A stretch of DNA of 64,000 bases, from contig CP098528.1 in the NCBI GenBank assembly GCA_030440445.1, forward strand, positions 1,736,001 to 1,800,000, read 5' to 3'. Shown here in pieces: positions 9,500 to 19,026 of the stretch. The translations under genes and the position numbers were made by a program. Origin of the DNA: Halomonas sp. KG2. Lineage in GTDB: Bacteria; Pseudomonadota; Gammaproteobacteria; Pseudomonadales; Halomonadaceae. Each line of letters begins with the position of its first letter. Position 1 is the stretch's first letter. Under the pieces are notes generated by a model. That model was not told the origin of the DNA and searched no databases. It was given only the letters and a program-made list of their open reading frames with translations.

Positions 9500-10375
9500 T
9501 TACGCGACGCAGTGGCCTCGCGCGGCCTCTAATAGCTCGTACCATGTCTCTCTTGAGAGCGTCTCAGGCCCGTCGAGCATGTCAGCAATACGCTCAGGCT
9601 TCACGCTGCCCACAACGGGAGTCGGCCGACTAGGCAGTGACCGCAGCCAAGCCAGCGCTAACGCGTTAGGGGTGCCGTTTTGCTCTCGGGCGACGCGGTT
9701 AAGAACGTTACCGACGTCGCCTTGCATGAGCGTGCCGCCCGCTAGTGGTGACCAGGCCATCGGCGCATGGCCGTCGGCACATAGATCATCAAAGCTGCCA
9801 TCAAACAGGGGGGCATTATGGCTAATGGAAAGCTCGATTTGGTTGGCACGTAAAGGGTGGTGCATGGCGTTTTGCAGCCTACGCCACTGACTTGGCAAAT
9901 GGTTAGAAATGCCCGCAGCGCCAATTTTGCCTGCATTGATAGCGTCATCAAGGGCACGGCCAGTTGCTTCTGCGTTCATTAATAAGTCAGGGCGATGAAT
10001 TAAAAAGTGATCTAGCCGCTCGACGCCAAGGCGGTTAAGTGTATTGTCAATGGCGCGGCTTAGATAATCCGGGCTGGCGTTGTAGTGTTTCACCTTACCA
10101 GAGCCGTGGGCTGGGTTATCGTTGGCGATGCTCGCTTTGGTCACCACCTTAAGCCGTTTTGACAGTCCGGGACGCGTGTTTAGCGCGTGACCAAACAGCG
10201 TCTCGCACGCACCGTTCCCGTAAATGTCGGCATGGTCGAACCAGAGCAACCCCTGCTCGATACGGGCTTCGATCCAGTCGGCGAGATAGCTCGCCTGATG
10301 CATCTCTGGTGCTTCATGCAGGCGCATCATGCCGAGAACAAAAGGCACATCAAAGGTGTGAGCAGGCATGGGCAT
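9500..10375 (-). CDS. Aldo/keto reductase
   Basis: NAD(P)H-dependent oxidoreductase with a TIM-barrel fold, similar to YdhF-type members. Catalytic tetrad elements are visible: the aspartate and tyrosine in FDHADIYG, lysine in VVTKAS and histidine in FLIHRPD. I start at MPMPAHTFDVP, whose ATG is preceded by TAGGA and lies 10 bases past the glk stop. The longer ORF would run back into glk. The 291-residue size fits. It is third in edd-glk-AKR. The substrate, possibly a sugar aldehyde, is not determinable. Confidence 0.87.
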   Translation of the reverse strand: MPMPAHTFDVPFVLGMMRLHEAPEMHQASYLADWIEARIEQGLLWFDHADIYGNGACETLFGHALNTRPGLSKRLKVVTKASIANDNPAHGSGKVKHYNASPDYLSRAIDNTLNRLGVERLDHFLIHRPDLLMNAEATGRALDDAINAGKIGAAGISNHLPSQWRRLQNAMHHPLRANQIELSISHNAPLFDGSFDDLCADGHAPMAWSPLAGGTLMQGDVGNVLNRVAREQNGTPNALALAWLRSLPSRPTPVVGSVKPERIADMLDGPETLSRETWYELLEAARGHCVA

Positions 10376-10385
10376 TCCTAATAAG

Positions 10386-11351
10386 TTAAAAGACTTCTTC
10401 GTTATGCAGCGCTTCGGCGGCGCCGAGCAGCCCTGTCCACGGGTGAGTAACAATCCACACGGGAATATCGGCGTTATACGCGCCCATCCGGCCCTTGTTC
10501 GCAAAGCTATCACGCAGTTCGGATTTGGGTAGCCACTCCAGTAGGCGCGGTAAAATCCCGCCGCATAGATAAACGCCGCCTCTAGCTCCCATTGTTAGGG
10601 TCGCGTCGCCGCATACATCGCCAAGGATTTTTAAAAAGCGCAGTAGGCTGGCGGTGGCGATAGGGTCACCCTGGTTGGCGGCTTGAGTAACTTCGGCTGG
10701 CGTCGTGCAGCCAGGCGTCTGCTCGTTCAGAGCACAATGGGCCTGATACAGCTCCAGTAAGCCCTGGCCGCATAAAATACGTTCTACGCTGACCCGTTGG
10801 TAGCGCTGTAGAAAAACATCCAACAGCGCCCGCTCGGTGCTGTCAGTGGGGGCGAACGTGACGTGGCCGCCCTCGGTGGGGAGCGGTATCCAGGCGTGTT
10901 GGCCGGGAAAAACGCCAGCAACGCCCAGACCTGTACCGGGGCCAATCACCAAGCGGGTAGAGTGAGACTGAGCCACACCTGCTTGCACTTCCACTAGGTT
11001 GTCGCTATCCACATGGGGAACGCCCAGCGCCTGTGCGGTAAAGTCATTAATCACTTTAAACAGCGATAGGTTCAGCGTCTGCTGAACATCGCTTTTCATA
11101 AAATCCCAGTGATTATTGGTCATCTTGACCCGCTCGGCGTGAACCGGGCAGGCAAACGCCAAACAGGCTTCCAGCGGTGCATTTTCCCCCGTGGCGCCCA
11201 CGCGCTCCAGGTAATCCTGAATCGCGTCGATAACCCCAGGGTAGTCCGCGCAGGGAAGATTAATAATATCGTGGGGCGTCACCTCACCTGGCGTGACGAG
11301 CGCCAGGCGGGCATTGGTACCGCCAATATCACCAATTAAGGCCGGTCGCAT
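10386..11351 (-). CDS. glk: Glucokinase
   Basis: Phosphorylates glucose with ATP, feeding zwf. The phosphate-binding motif GDIGGTNARLALV is at the N-terminus, and VIGPGTGLGVAG and LPTEGGHVTF mark the Glk-type (non-ROK) family. The 321-residue length matches bacterial glucokinases. Its ATG overlaps the edd stop as TAATG, indicating translational coupling. It is the second gene of the HexR-type edd operon, the same pairing seen in pseudomonads. Confidence 0.95.
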   Translation of the reverse strand: MRPALIGDIGGTNARLALVTPGEVTPHDIINLPCADYPGVIDAIQDYLERVGATGENAPLEACLAFACPVHAERVKMTNNHWDFMKSDVQQTLNLSLFKVINDFTAQALGVPHVDSDNLVEVQAGVAQSHSTRLVIGPGTGLGVAGVFPGQHAWIPLPTEGGHVTFAPTDSTERALLDVFLQRYQRVSVERILCGQGLLELYQAHCALNEQTPGCTTPAEVTQAANQGDPIATASLLRFLKILGDVCGDATLTMGARGGVYLCGGILPRLLEWLPKSELRDSFANKGRMGAYNADIPVWIVTHPWTGLLGAAEALHNEEVF

Positions 11352-13240
11352 TAGGCATCCTCTTGAAGAATCTGGCCCTGTTGGCGAGCGAGGTCGTCGG
11401 CTTCAAAGCCGCCCAGCGAGCCTGCGCCTTCTTCGCCACGCATGGCCAGGTGGCGGAAGCCGCTAAACAGTTCGCGGCCTAGGCCAACGTGGTAGTGGTC
11501 CAAATTCGCCACTACGCGCTCGCGATCGGCCCAGGTAGCCGCCTCTACTTTGGCTTCCAGCGTACCTGCGTTGGCGTCCAGGCGCACAATGTCGCCGTCG
11601 CGCAGTTTCGATAGCGGGCCACCGTCCAGTGCTTCTGGGCTGATGTGAATCGCTGCGGGCACTTTACCTGACGCGCCAGACATACGGCCATCAGTCACCA
11701 GTGCCACTTTGAAGCCACGGTCCTGCAGTACGCCCAGGAACGGCGTCAGTTTGTGAAGTTCCGGCATGCCATTGGCTTTTGGCCCCTGGAAGCGCACCAC
11801 AACGATGACATCGCGATCTAAGTCGCCGGATTCAAACGCAGCCTTCATTTCGTTCTGGTCGGCGAAGATTTTCACCGGGGCTTCTACTACACGATGTTCG
11901 TCGGCAACGGCGGATACTTTGATCACGCCGCGTCCCAGGTTGCCTTTCATTACCGTTAGGCCGCCAGTCGCTGCAAAGGGGGTAGCGACTGGGCGTAAAA
12001 CGGTTTCATCTAAGCTGCTTTCTGGACCTTCGCGCCAAACCACTTTGCCATTTTCCAGGAAGGGCTCTTGTGTGTAGGCCGTCAGATCGGTGCCGAACAC
12101 CGTCGGGATATCGCCGTGCAACAAGCCAGCGCCCAGCAGTTCGCGGAACAGGTAACTCATGCCGCCTGCCGCCTGGAAGTGGTTAATGTCTGCTTGGCCG
12201 TTAGGGTATACCTGCATCAGGCTGGGCGTTACGGCGGAGAGATCTGTGAAGTCGTCCCAGTTCAGCGTAATGCCCGACGCAGCGGCCATGGCAATCAAAT
12301 GCATCGTATGGTTGGTTGAACCGCCAGATGCCAACAAACCTACCACCGCGTTGACGATGGCGCGTTCATCGATCTGCTTATAGAAAGGGCGGTAGTCGCC
12401 GCCAGGTTCAGTGTTGCGAATAGCCTGTTCGGTCGCGTAGCGGGTCAAGGCTTCGCGCATTTCCGTGCCTGGGTTCACAAACGAGGTGCCTGGCAGGTGA
12501 AGCCCCATCACTTCCATCATCAGCTGGTTTGAGTTGGCAGTGCCGTAGAAGGTGCAGGTGCCAGGGCTGTGATAGGAGTCAGACTCCGCTTGCAGCAGCT
12601 CTTCGCGGCCCACTTTGCCTTCTGCGTATAGCTGACGGATGCGCGCTTTCTCTTTGTTCGGTAGGCCGCTGGGCATTGGGCCAGCGGGTACGAACATAGC
12701 AGGCAGGTGACCAAAGCGTGCTGCTGCGATAAACAGACCAGGGATAATCTTGTCGCACACGCCCAGATAAAGGGCAGCATCAAACATGTTGTGTGAAAGC
12801 CCAACCGCAGCAGCCATCGCAATCACGTCGCGGGAAAACAGCGACAGTTCCATGCCCGGTTGCCCTTGGGTAACCCCATCACACATGGCAGGAACACCAC
12901 CGGCAAACTGGGCGGTTGAGCCCATGGCGCTAGCAGCGGCTTTGATGGTTTCCGGGAAGGTTTCAAACGGCTGGTGGGCCGACAACATATCGTTGTAAGA
13001 AGAAATGATCCCCAAGTTGGCGCTATTCATTAGCTTCAGGGAGTCTTTCTCTTGGGGGCTACAGGCGGCAAAGCCGTGGGCCAGGTTACCGCAGGATAGC
13101 TCTGCACGGTGCACACCACGCTTATGCTGGTCCGCCATGCGTTGCTCATAGAGAGCACGCCGCTCAGCAGAGCGCTCACGAATGCGTTGGGTAACCTCAG
13201 CAACGGTAGGATTTAAAGTAGCGGGTGTTGAGCTCGGCAT
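11351..13240 (-). CDS. edd: Phosphogluconate dehydratase
   Basis: Converts 6-phosphogluconate to KDPG, the committing Entner-Doudoroff step, using an Fe-S cluster (IlvD/Edd family). Family blocks include [44 protein letters not shown] and [19 protein letters not shown] start at MPSSTPATL, preceded by AGAGG. An upstream in-frame start would add 11 residues and end beside the HexR box. The product of 629 residues is slightly longer than the roughly 600 usual. It heads the edd-glk operon, whose upstream region has two HexR-type boxes. Confidence 0.95.
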   Translation of the reverse strand: MPSSTPATLNPTVAEVTQRIRERSAERRALYEQRMADQHKRGVHRAELSCGNLAHGFAACSPQEKDSLKLMNSANLGIISSYNDMLSAHQPFETFPETIKAAASAMGSTAQFAGGVPAMCDGVTQGQPGMELSLFSRDVIAMAAAVGLSHNMFDAALYLGVCDKIIPGLFIAAARFGHLPAMFVPAGPMPSGLPNKEKARIRQLYAEGKVGREELLQAESDSYHSPGTCTFYGTANSNQLMMEVMGLHLPGTSFVNPGTEMREALTRYATEQAIRNTEPGGDYRPFYKQIDERAIVNAVVGLLASGGSTNHTMHLIAMAAASGITLNWDDFTDLSAVTPSLMQVYPNGQADINHFQAAGGMSYLFRELLGAGLLHGDIPTVFGTDLTAYTQEPFLENGKVVWREGPESSLDETVLRPVATPFAATGGLTVMKGNLGRGVIKVSAVADEHRVVEAPVKIFADQNEMKAAFESGDLDRDVIVVVRFQGPKANGMPELHKLTPFLGVLQDRGFKVALVTDGRMSGASGKVPAAIHISPEALDGGPLSKLRDGDIVRLDANAGTLEAKVEAATWADRERVVANLDHYHVGLGRELFSGFRHLAMRGEEGAGSLGGFEADDLARQQGQILQEDA

Positions 13241-13276
13241 AGAGACCTCTGCATGGTAGAGACGGTGAGTCAAGTT

Positions 13277-13291
13277 TGTAGTTATTTTACA
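13277..13291. promoter_or_regulatory. HexR operator box 1 upstream of edd
   Basis: TGTAGTTATTTTACA is a clear HexR-type palindrome ending about 37 bases before the chosen edd start. With the zwf box it supports common KDPG-responsive control of both Entner-Doudoroff operons. Confidence 0.75.
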
Positions 13292-13338
13292 TCTTTTTGT
13301 GTCGATATAAGAGACTTTACGGCAATAAAAACCATATT

Positions 13339-13353
13339 TGTAGTTTTATTACC
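13339..13353. promoter_or_regulatory. HexR operator box 2 upstream of edd
   Basis: TGTAGTTTTATTACC matches the HexR box except for its last base and is spaced 62 bases from box 1. The remaining 13354-13533 gap shows no gene and should hold the edd and cobT promoters. Confidence 0.6.
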
Positions 13354-13533
13354 CCTGATTAATAGCAACTATCGTCGTAAATGATGATGCTTTTATGAAC
13401 ATTACAGCTAACAGGACAATCCATCCCCGGAAGGGGTTGTTGCGTGTTGAAGCAGCTTAAAGCGCAAGTATAGCAGCCGCGCTTTTGCTACCATCTGGCG
13501 CAAAATGAATTCGATTGCTGCCCTGGAGCTGCT

Positions 13534-14583
13534 ATGCATTCCATCGTTAACCAAGTCACGCCACTTGATAGCCACACTGGCGAATTGACGCTTCGCTATA
13601 TTGATACGCTCACCAAGCCGCCGGGCAGCCTCGGCCAGTTAGAGGCATTGGCCGTTACGCTTAGTGAGATCACGGGTGAATGTCAGCCAAGCATCACGCC
13701 ACCGGCGATCATTGTCTTTGCTGCTGATCACGGGGTTGCTGAAGAGGGCGTATCGGCCTTTCCACAAGAAGTGACGGCGCAAATGGTGGCTAACTTTGCT
13801 CATGGCGGGGCGGCGATCAACGTCTTTGCCAGACAAATTGGTGCCCAAATTGAGGTTGTGGATGTTGGTGTTACGGCACCGCTGGCAATGCCTGGCGTGA
13901 TTGATGCCAAAGTGCGCGCGGGCACCGCCAATATGGTGCTTGAAGATGCCATGAGCCGTGACGAAGCGCTGGCTGCGTTACAGGTAGGCTGCGAAGCCGT
14001 TGAACGCGCCATTCAGGCGGGTGCGAAATGCATTATTGTTGGTGAAATGGGCATTGCTAATACCACGGCAAGCAGCGCCATGCTGGCGGCGCTAACCGGT
14101 AAGCCAGTGGCCCAGCTGGTGGGCGCTGGCACCGGTATTAACAGCGCCCAGCAGGCCCATAAAGTAGCGGTGATCGAGCGGGCGCTAAAGGCACGCCAAG
14201 CCAATGCCGAAGACCCCATGGAGGTGCTAACCAAGCTTGGCGGGTTAGAGATCGCTGCCATGACAGGAGCTTATTTGGCCACGGCGGCAAACCGACTGCC
14301 GGCCATTGTGGATGGCTTTATTGCTACGGTAGCCGCCCTGACGGCCTGCCGTTTATGTCCGGCGGTACGTGGTTATTTGATTTTTGGGCATCGCTCTGAA
14401 GAGCCCGGCCATGCCGCGGTTCTTGAGGCACTTGATGCATCGCCGCTGCTAGCCTTGGGAATGCGCCTGGGAGAAGGCAGTGGCGCGGCATTGGCGTTTC
14501 CTTTATTGCAGGCCGCCGCCGCGATGCTTAGTGAGATGGCCACTTTTGCCGATGCGGGTATTCACGATAATAGTGCGCCATGA
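13534..14583 (+). CDS. cobT: Nicotinate-nucleotide--dimethylbenzimidazole phosphoribosyltransferase
   Basis: Makes alpha-ribazole phosphate, the lower-ligand precursor of cobalamin. The diagnostic PPGSLGQLE is near residue 29, FAADHGVAEEGVSAFPQEVT near 65-84, EMGIANTTASS mid-protein, and the catalytic glutamate lies in MRLGEGSGAALAFPLL near the C-terminus. The 349-residue length is standard. It opens a run of late cobalamin genes whose ends overlap. The upstream gap contains no B12 riboswitch. Confidence 0.95.
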   Translation: MHSIVNQVTPLDSHTGELTLRYIDTLTKPPGSLGQLEALAVTLSEITGECQPSITPPAIIVFAADHGVAEEGVSAFPQEVTAQMVANFAHGGAAINVFARQIGAQIEVVDVGVTAPLAMPGVIDAKVRAGTANMVLEDAMSRDEALAALQVGCEAVERAIQAGAKCIIVGEMGIANTTASSAMLAALTGKPVAQLVGAGTGINSAQQAHKVAVIERALKARQANAEDPMEVLTKLGGLEIAAMTGAYLATAANRLPAIVDGFIATVAALTACRLCPAVRGYLIFGHRSEEPGHAAVLEALDASPLLALGMRLGEGSGAALAFPLLQAAAAMLSEMATFADAGIHDNSAP

Positions 14584-15602
14584 CTGGGGGCGTCATGTAT
14601 GGCGGGATCGTTATTGTTGCACTGGCGATTGTCATCGACTTAGTCGTTGGTGACCCGCGTTCGTTGCCGCATCCAGTGGTCATCATTGGGCGTGCCATCA
14701 GCGTACTTGAGCAGCGCTGGAACCAGGGCAGTGACAAGCGCCGTCGACTCCTGGGCTTTTTACTCACCGCAATCATTGTGCTGGGCACGTTTAGTTTCGC
14801 TTGGCTGAGTTTGGAGCTACTGACTTGGGTGCACCCTTGGATTGGGCTAGCCGCCGAGCTTTGGTTGCTGGCGACAACGCTGGCCATAAAAGGCTTGGCG
14901 GAAGCGGGGCGCGCCATTGCCGTGCCGCTGGCTAACGGTGATTTAGTATCGGCGCGAAAGGCGCTTGCCATGGTGGTGGGGCGTGATACCGAGCAGCTGG
15001 ATGAGGCGGAGATTACCCGTGGTGCGGTGGAAACCATTGCAGAAAATACCGTGGATGGCATCACCTCGCCGCTATTCTTCGCGTTTATCGGCGGTGCGCC
15101 GCTGGCGCTGGCTTACAAAGCAATCAACACGCTGGATTCCATGGTGGGGTATCAAAACGAACGCTACAGCGACTTCGGCTATGCCTCGGCGAAGCTTGAT
15201 GATATCGCTAACTGGCTGCCCGCTAGGCTGACCGCGCTATGCTTGTGGGCTGCCGGGGGGCTAATCAGCTGGCAATCCTCAACGCTCTATTGGCGCCGGG
15301 CCATGTTGGCCACCTGCCGCCAAGCGCCCCGTCACCCAAGCCCTAATGCGGGTTGGCCAGAAGCCATGGTCGCGAACTTGTTGGGTGTGCAGTTGGGCGG
15401 CACCAATGTTTATCAGGGGGTGGTTTCCCATCGAGCAACCCTTGGCACTCCGCTGGAAACGCTGACGTGTTCGCATATCAACGCCACCATTAAATTAATG
15501 CACGGTGCTTGGCTGCTGTTTTTCTTGTTAATGGCCGTGTTGATGAGTGTATTAACGGGCGTATTAATGGGGTCGGCAGGCGCGGGGATTTCATGGCTAT
15601 GA
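14580..15602 (+). CDS. cbiB: Adenosylcobinamide-phosphate synthase (CbiB/CobD)
   Basis: Membrane enzyme attaching the aminopropanol phosphate arm to adenosylcobyric acid. The N-terminus DLVVGDPRSLPHPVVIIGRAI is the family signature, followed by AENTVDGITSPLFFAFIGG and NTLDSMVGYQNERY. Several hydrophobic segments span the protein, including the last 30 residues. It starts with ATGA overlapping the cobT stop. The name is cobD in Pseudomonas-style nomenclature and cbiB in Salmonella. Confidence 0.94.
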   Translation: MTGGVMYGGIVIVALAIVIDLVVGDPRSLPHPVVIIGRAISVLEQRWNQGSDKRRRLLGFLLTAIIVLGTFSFAWLSLELLTWVHPWIGLAAELWLLATTLAIKGLAEAGRAIAVPLANGDLVSARKALAMVVGRDTEQLDEAEITRGAVETIAENTVDGITSPLFFAFIGGAPLALAYKAINTLDSMVGYQNERYSDFGYASAKLDDIANWLPARLTALCLWAAGGLISWQSSTLYWRRAMLATCRQAPRHPSPNAGWPEAMVANLLGVQLGGTNVYQGVVSHRATLGTPLETLTCSHINATIKLMHGAWLLFFLLMAVLMSVLTGVLMGSAGAGISWL

Positions 15603-16714
15603 GTCGTCAAACCAACGTTCACAAGGTGGCTGATTGGCCAAGCCATGGTGGCCAGGCCGCAGCGCTGCTGAAGCGTTTTGGGCTACCTGCCGATCATGTG
15701 GTTGACGATGTGAGCGCTAACCTTAACCCGCTTGGGCCGCCCGAGTGGCTGGCAAGCTGGTTGGTAACACGGCTTGGTGGGCTTAGTCGCTATCCCTCGC
15801 CGGACTACGCTTCGGCCCGGCAGGCCATTGCGGCGCAAAATGGTGTTCAACCAGCACAAGTACTGCTAACCAATGGTGGGGCGGAGGCCATTTTTCTTAC
15901 CGCTGCGCTGCATGCCGGTGGCCGAGCCTTATTATTGGCTCCCAGCTTTGGTGAATATGCCAGAGCCTGTTCTGCCCACCGGATTGAAATGACCGAGCAT
16001 GTATTGCGAGAGCCGCATTTCGCTTGTGATATGGCCGACTTGCTAGAGAACGCAGCAAACGCCGACGTGGTGTTTCTGTGTCGTCCGAATAACCCAACTG
16101 GCACGCTGATACCCATCGATGCAGTAGAGACACTGCTAGCGCATACGCAGGCTACCGGAACCCAAGTGGTGGTCGACGAAGCATTTATCGATCTATCAAC
16201 AGGCGTCGAGGCGCTGACGCCGCTGCTTAAGCGTTACTGTCACCTAGTACTACTACGCTCAATGACCAAGTTTTATACCTTGCCTGGATTGCGCCTAGGC
16301 TACGTGCTGGCTGCGGAAAACATAGTAGACGCCATGAGCCGCCATCAACCGCCCTGGAGTGTGAACCATTTTGCTGCCGAGCTGGTGGCGCCGCTGTTAG
16401 AGGATGGCGAGTTTGCACGGCTCACCCAGCAGTGGCTGGCTAGTGAGCAGCCACGTCTGGGCAAGGCGTTGCAGGCGCTAGGGCTTGAGGTGGTACCCAG
16501 TCACAGCTGCTTTTTCCTTGTGCGGCCAGGTATTTTACAGCGTGAGCGCGGCGTGACCAGCGCAGACCTGTTTGAACGCATGCTTTATAAAGGACTGCTG
16601 GCGAGGCATACCTACAGCTTTAAAGGGCTTGAGGGCAGTTGGTTACGTTTGGCACTGCGTGACGAGTCGGCAAATAACCGGTTGCTAAAGGTGCTGCATG
16701 ATTGTCTTTGTTAG
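15593..16714 (+). CDS. cobC: L-threonine-O-3-phosphate decarboxylase
   Basis: PLP-dependent enzyme making aminopropanol phosphate for the nucleotide loop. It belongs to the histidinol-phosphate aminotransferase-like fold type I. Blocks seen are ANLNPLGPPEW, CRPNNPTGTLIP, VVDEAFID and the PLP lysine in LRSMTKFYTLPGLRLGY. I start at MAMSRQTN inside the cbiB end, where GGGG lies at good spacing. A second ATG two codons later also overlaps the cbiB stop. About 373 residues. Called CobD in Salmonella. Confidence 0.92.
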   Translation: MAMSRQTNVHKVADWPSHGGQAAALLKRFGLPADHVVDDVSANLNPLGPPEWLASWLVTRLGGLSRYPSPDYASARQAIAAQNGVQPAQVLLTNGGAEAIFLTAALHAGGRALLLAPSFGEYARACSAHRIEMTEHVLREPHFACDMADLLENAANADVVFLCRPNNPTGTLIPIDAVETLLAHTQATGTQVVVDEAFIDLSTGVEALTPLLKRYCHLVLLRSMTKFYTLPGLRLGYVLAAENIVDAMSRHQPPWSVNHFAAELVAPLLEDGEFARLTQQWLASEQPRLGKALQALGLEVVPSHSCFFLVRPGILQRERGVTSADLFERMLYKGLLARHTYSFKGLEGSWLRLALRDESANNRLLKVLHDCLC

Positions 16715-17231
16715 TGGGGGCGCTCGCTCTGGAAAAAGCCAAGTAGCGGAGCAGCGTGTGCTCAGCGCGGCAGGTGACGCCAGTTGCTATTACATTGCCA
16801 CCGCCAATGTTTATGACGCCGAAATGGTCGACCGGGTATCGCGCCACCAAGCTCGCCGGGAAGGCCAATGGGTAACGCTAGAGGCGCCCCTGGCAATTGA
16901 CCAAGCGATTGCCCAAGTGCCTGATCACCACGCGGTGCTACTCGATTGTTTAACCCTATGGGCAGGACAAGTGTTGTTTGGCGCTGAGCCAAATGAAGAA
17001 TTCAGTGATGAGCAAGGCCTAGTGCTGTTGGGTCGCTGCCTGCGTGATGCACAAGCACGGGGGCTAACACTGGTGATTGTGTCGAACGATCTCAACGAAG
17101 AGCTGATTCCTGATCACTCCGCTACCTGGCGCTACGTTGAGTTTATCCAGTGCTTACACCGCTGGTTAGCGGCGGAAGCTGACTCAGTGCTTGAAGTCAT
17201 CGCGGGCTGTGCCATGGAGTGGAAACGATGA
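16698..17231 (+). CDS. cobU: Adenosylcobinamide kinase / adenosylcobinamide-phosphate guanylyltransferase
   Basis: Phosphorylates and guanylylates adenosylcobinamide. The Walker A motif GGARSGKS starts at residue 7, YIATANVYDAEMVDRVSRHQARR carries the family histidine, and LLDCLTLWAG and VSNDLNEELIPD follow. The 177-residue length is normal. It overlaps the end of the decarboxylase gene by 17 bases. A second, divergent CobU-like gene lies 1.3 kb downstream in the same operon. Confidence 0.93.
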   Translation: MIVFVSGGARSGKSQVAEQRVLSAAGDASCYYIATANVYDAEMVDRVSRHQARREGQWVTLEAPLAIDQAIAQVPDHHAVLLDCLTLWAGQVLFGAEPNEEFSDEQGLVLLGRCLRDAQARGLTLVIVSNDLNEELIPDHSATWRYVEFIQCLHRWLAAEADSVLEVIAGCAMEWKR

Positions 17232-18004
17232 AAAATGCGCTGTTCGGCCTAATACTCGCGCTGCAGTTTCTAACCCGAATTCCGCTTCCGATTGCCTGCC
17301 CATGGACACCAGCCACCCGTCGCTGGGCAATTCGCGCCTATCCGTTGGTAGGGTTATTAATTGGCAGCGTGCTGGCGCTAAGCGCGCTGCTATTAAGTGT
17401 CATAGCGTCACCAGCGCCAATCACTGCGTTGCTACTGCTAAGCCTATGGGTAGCGCTTTCGGGTGGTTTACATCTTGATGGCGTAATGGACCTTGCCGAT
17501 GCGTTAGGCAGTAACCAGCCCCTTGAGCGGCGTTGGGAAATCATGAAGGACGCTCAGGTAGGCAGTTTCGGCATCCTGGCGTTGCTGTTTTTGCTGGCCT
17601 GGAAGGGCGTATTGCTTTGGGCACTGGTGGCTTATCAGGCGCCGCTGTGGTGGCTGGTGGCAGTGCCTGCATTAGGCCGATTGGCTGGGGTCGCATTACT
17701 GATTTTTACTCCCTGCGCTCACGGGAAGGGGCTCGCATGGAGCTGGCAGCAGTCGCTTAGCCCCCGTGATGCTGGTTATGCCTTGCTACCGTTAGCGCTG
17801 GTTGTTGCGGTTTCACCGACACTGCTTGTCTGGGGGTTGGTTATCATCGTGTGGGTAGCAATCGCCAGAAGGGCAATGCTGCGGCTATTTAACGGCATCA
17901 ATGGTGATATGGTAGGTGCCACCATTGAAGGAGGAGAGCTTTGGCTACTGGTCTTAATGTGGAGTTGGTGGCAGTTCGCCACGGTATCACCGCCTGGAAT
18001 TTAG
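17228..18004 (+). CDS. cobS: Adenosylcobinamide-GDP ribazoletransferase (cobalamin synthase)
   Basis: Membrane enzyme joining adenosylcobinamide-GDP to alpha-ribazole. The Mg2+-binding block GGLHLDGVMDLADALGSN lies near residue 80, and MKDAQVGSFG follows. Multiple hydrophobic segments make up the rest. I use the ATGA overlapping the cobU stop, giving 258 residues, rather than a start three codons earlier. The next gene begins 64 bases before its end, in another frame. Confidence 0.94.
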   Translation: MKNALFGLILALQFLTRIPLPIACPWTPATRRWAIRAYPLVGLLIGSVLALSALLLSVIASPAPITALLLLSLWVALSGGLHLDGVMDLADALGSNQPLERRWEIMKDAQVGSFGILALLFLLAWKGVLLWALVAYQAPLWWLVAVPALGRLAGVALLIFTPCAHGKGLAWSWQQSLSPRDAGYALLPLALVVAVSPTLLVWGLVIIVWVAIARRAMLRLFNGINGDMVGATIEGGELWLLVLMWSWWQFATVSPPGI

Positions 18005-18594
18005 AGCGCCGCTACCAAGGGCAGCGCGATATTCCGCTGCTATTTCCTGATGCAGAAGCGGGGCTGCTGGCACTGCGTGACGCATTGGCGGAAGAGAGTT
18101 TTGACGCTGTTTATTCAAGCGATTTAAACCGCTGTCAGCAAACCCTTGAGTGGTCGCAGGCGGCAAAGCCGGGTATGCCGCTGTATCTAGAACCACGATT
18201 ACGTGAGCTGGATTTTGGTGACTATGAAGGCAAAGTTTACGATGAACTAAAAGACTTACCCCATTATCGCGCCTGGATTGATAGCGTGGGTGAGCTGCAA
18301 ATTCCCGGCGGCGAATCGTCTGGCCAGCTACGTGAGCGTTTAAATGCTTGGCTTGAAGAGGTGGCTGTGCACGCCCGCGAACATCATTATCAAAAAGTGC
18401 TGGTTGTTACCCACGGCGGGGTAATACGCGAGTTGCGGCGTCGTTTCGAAACCATTGGCTTTTGGGAAGGCATCGTTCACCAAGCACAAGGACGGCGTTG
18501 GCAACTGACGTATCTAAAACGTGAAGATGGCAAAGGAGAGTGGCAATGCAGCTGTTCATCGGCGGTGCCTGCGCAGGTAAGCGCGATGTTGTAA
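17941..18594 (+). CDS. Alpha-ribazole phosphatase, histidine phosphatase family
   Basis: Removes phosphate from alpha-ribazole phosphate or adenosylcobalamin phosphate. The RHG motif VRHGITAWN carries the phosphohistidine, LRELDFGDYEGK follows, and the second catalytic histidine is in VVTHGGVIRELRR. A near-perfect AAGGAGGAG stands six bases before the TTG, which fixes the start inside cobS, a 64-base overlap. Known as CobC in Salmonella; I leave the symbol blank because cobC is used above for the decarboxylase. 217 residues. Confidence 0.88.
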   Translation: MATGLNVELVAVRHGITAWNLERRYQGQRDIPLLFPDAEAGLLALRDALAEESFDAVYSSDLNRCQQTLEWSQAAKPGMPLYLEPRLRELDFGDYEGKVYDELKDLPHYRAWIDSVGELQIPGGESSGQLRERLNAWLEEVAVHAREHHYQKVLVVTHGGVIRELRRRFETIGFWEGIVHQAQGRRWQLTYLKREDGKGEWQCSCSSAVPAQVSAML

Positions 18595-18977
18595 AAGCAC
18601 GCTTTCCCAGCGCTGTTTGGTGGCGGCTTTCTCCAGGGCAGCGTTTACACGAAGTGACCCATATCATGCAGCCTAATGTGCCGTTCGTTCTGCACGGTGT
18701 GTTTGAGTGGTTAGCGGCAGTGCTGCACGCGGATATGAGCAGCGATGCGTCGCGCGCTCTTTGGCGGGGAGATCTGCAAAGCTTGGCCACTGCCGCACAA
18801 ACCCGTGGCGTGACGCTGGTGATCATCATGAACGAGTTAGGGCGAGGAATCGTTCCTATGGCCCGAGACCAGCGCCGCCTGCGCGATTTAAGCGGCTGGT
18901 TTAGCCAAGACGCCGCCGCCCAATCCGAGCAGGTCTGGCATGTACGACATGGGCTCGTGCAGGCGCTTAAACCCTAA
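18546..18977 (+). CDS. CobU-like protein with degenerate Walker A motif
   Basis: A 143-residue relative of CobU. It keeps a glycine-rich loop, but as GGACAGKRD, with arginine where the P-loop serine or threonine should be. The CobU block appears as IIMNELGRGIVPMARDQRRLRDLSGW, close to the classical NEVGxGIVP motif. GGAGAG precedes the ATG, and the gene overlaps the phosphatase by 49 bases. It closes the late cobalamin operon. It may do only the guanylyltransferase step, a regulatory job, or an unknown task. Confidence 0.75.
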   Translation: MQLFIGGACAGKRDVVKARFPSAVWWRLSPGQRLHEVTHIMQPNVPFVLHGVFEWLAAVLHADMSSDASRALWRGDLQSLATAAQTRGVTLVIIMNELGRGIVPMARDQRRLRDLSGWFSQDAAAQSEQVWHVRHGLVQALKP

Positions 18978-19026
18978 TCGGTTCAATTGACCAGCCCCTA
19001 ACAAGTTGCTAGTTTACGCGCACTCT

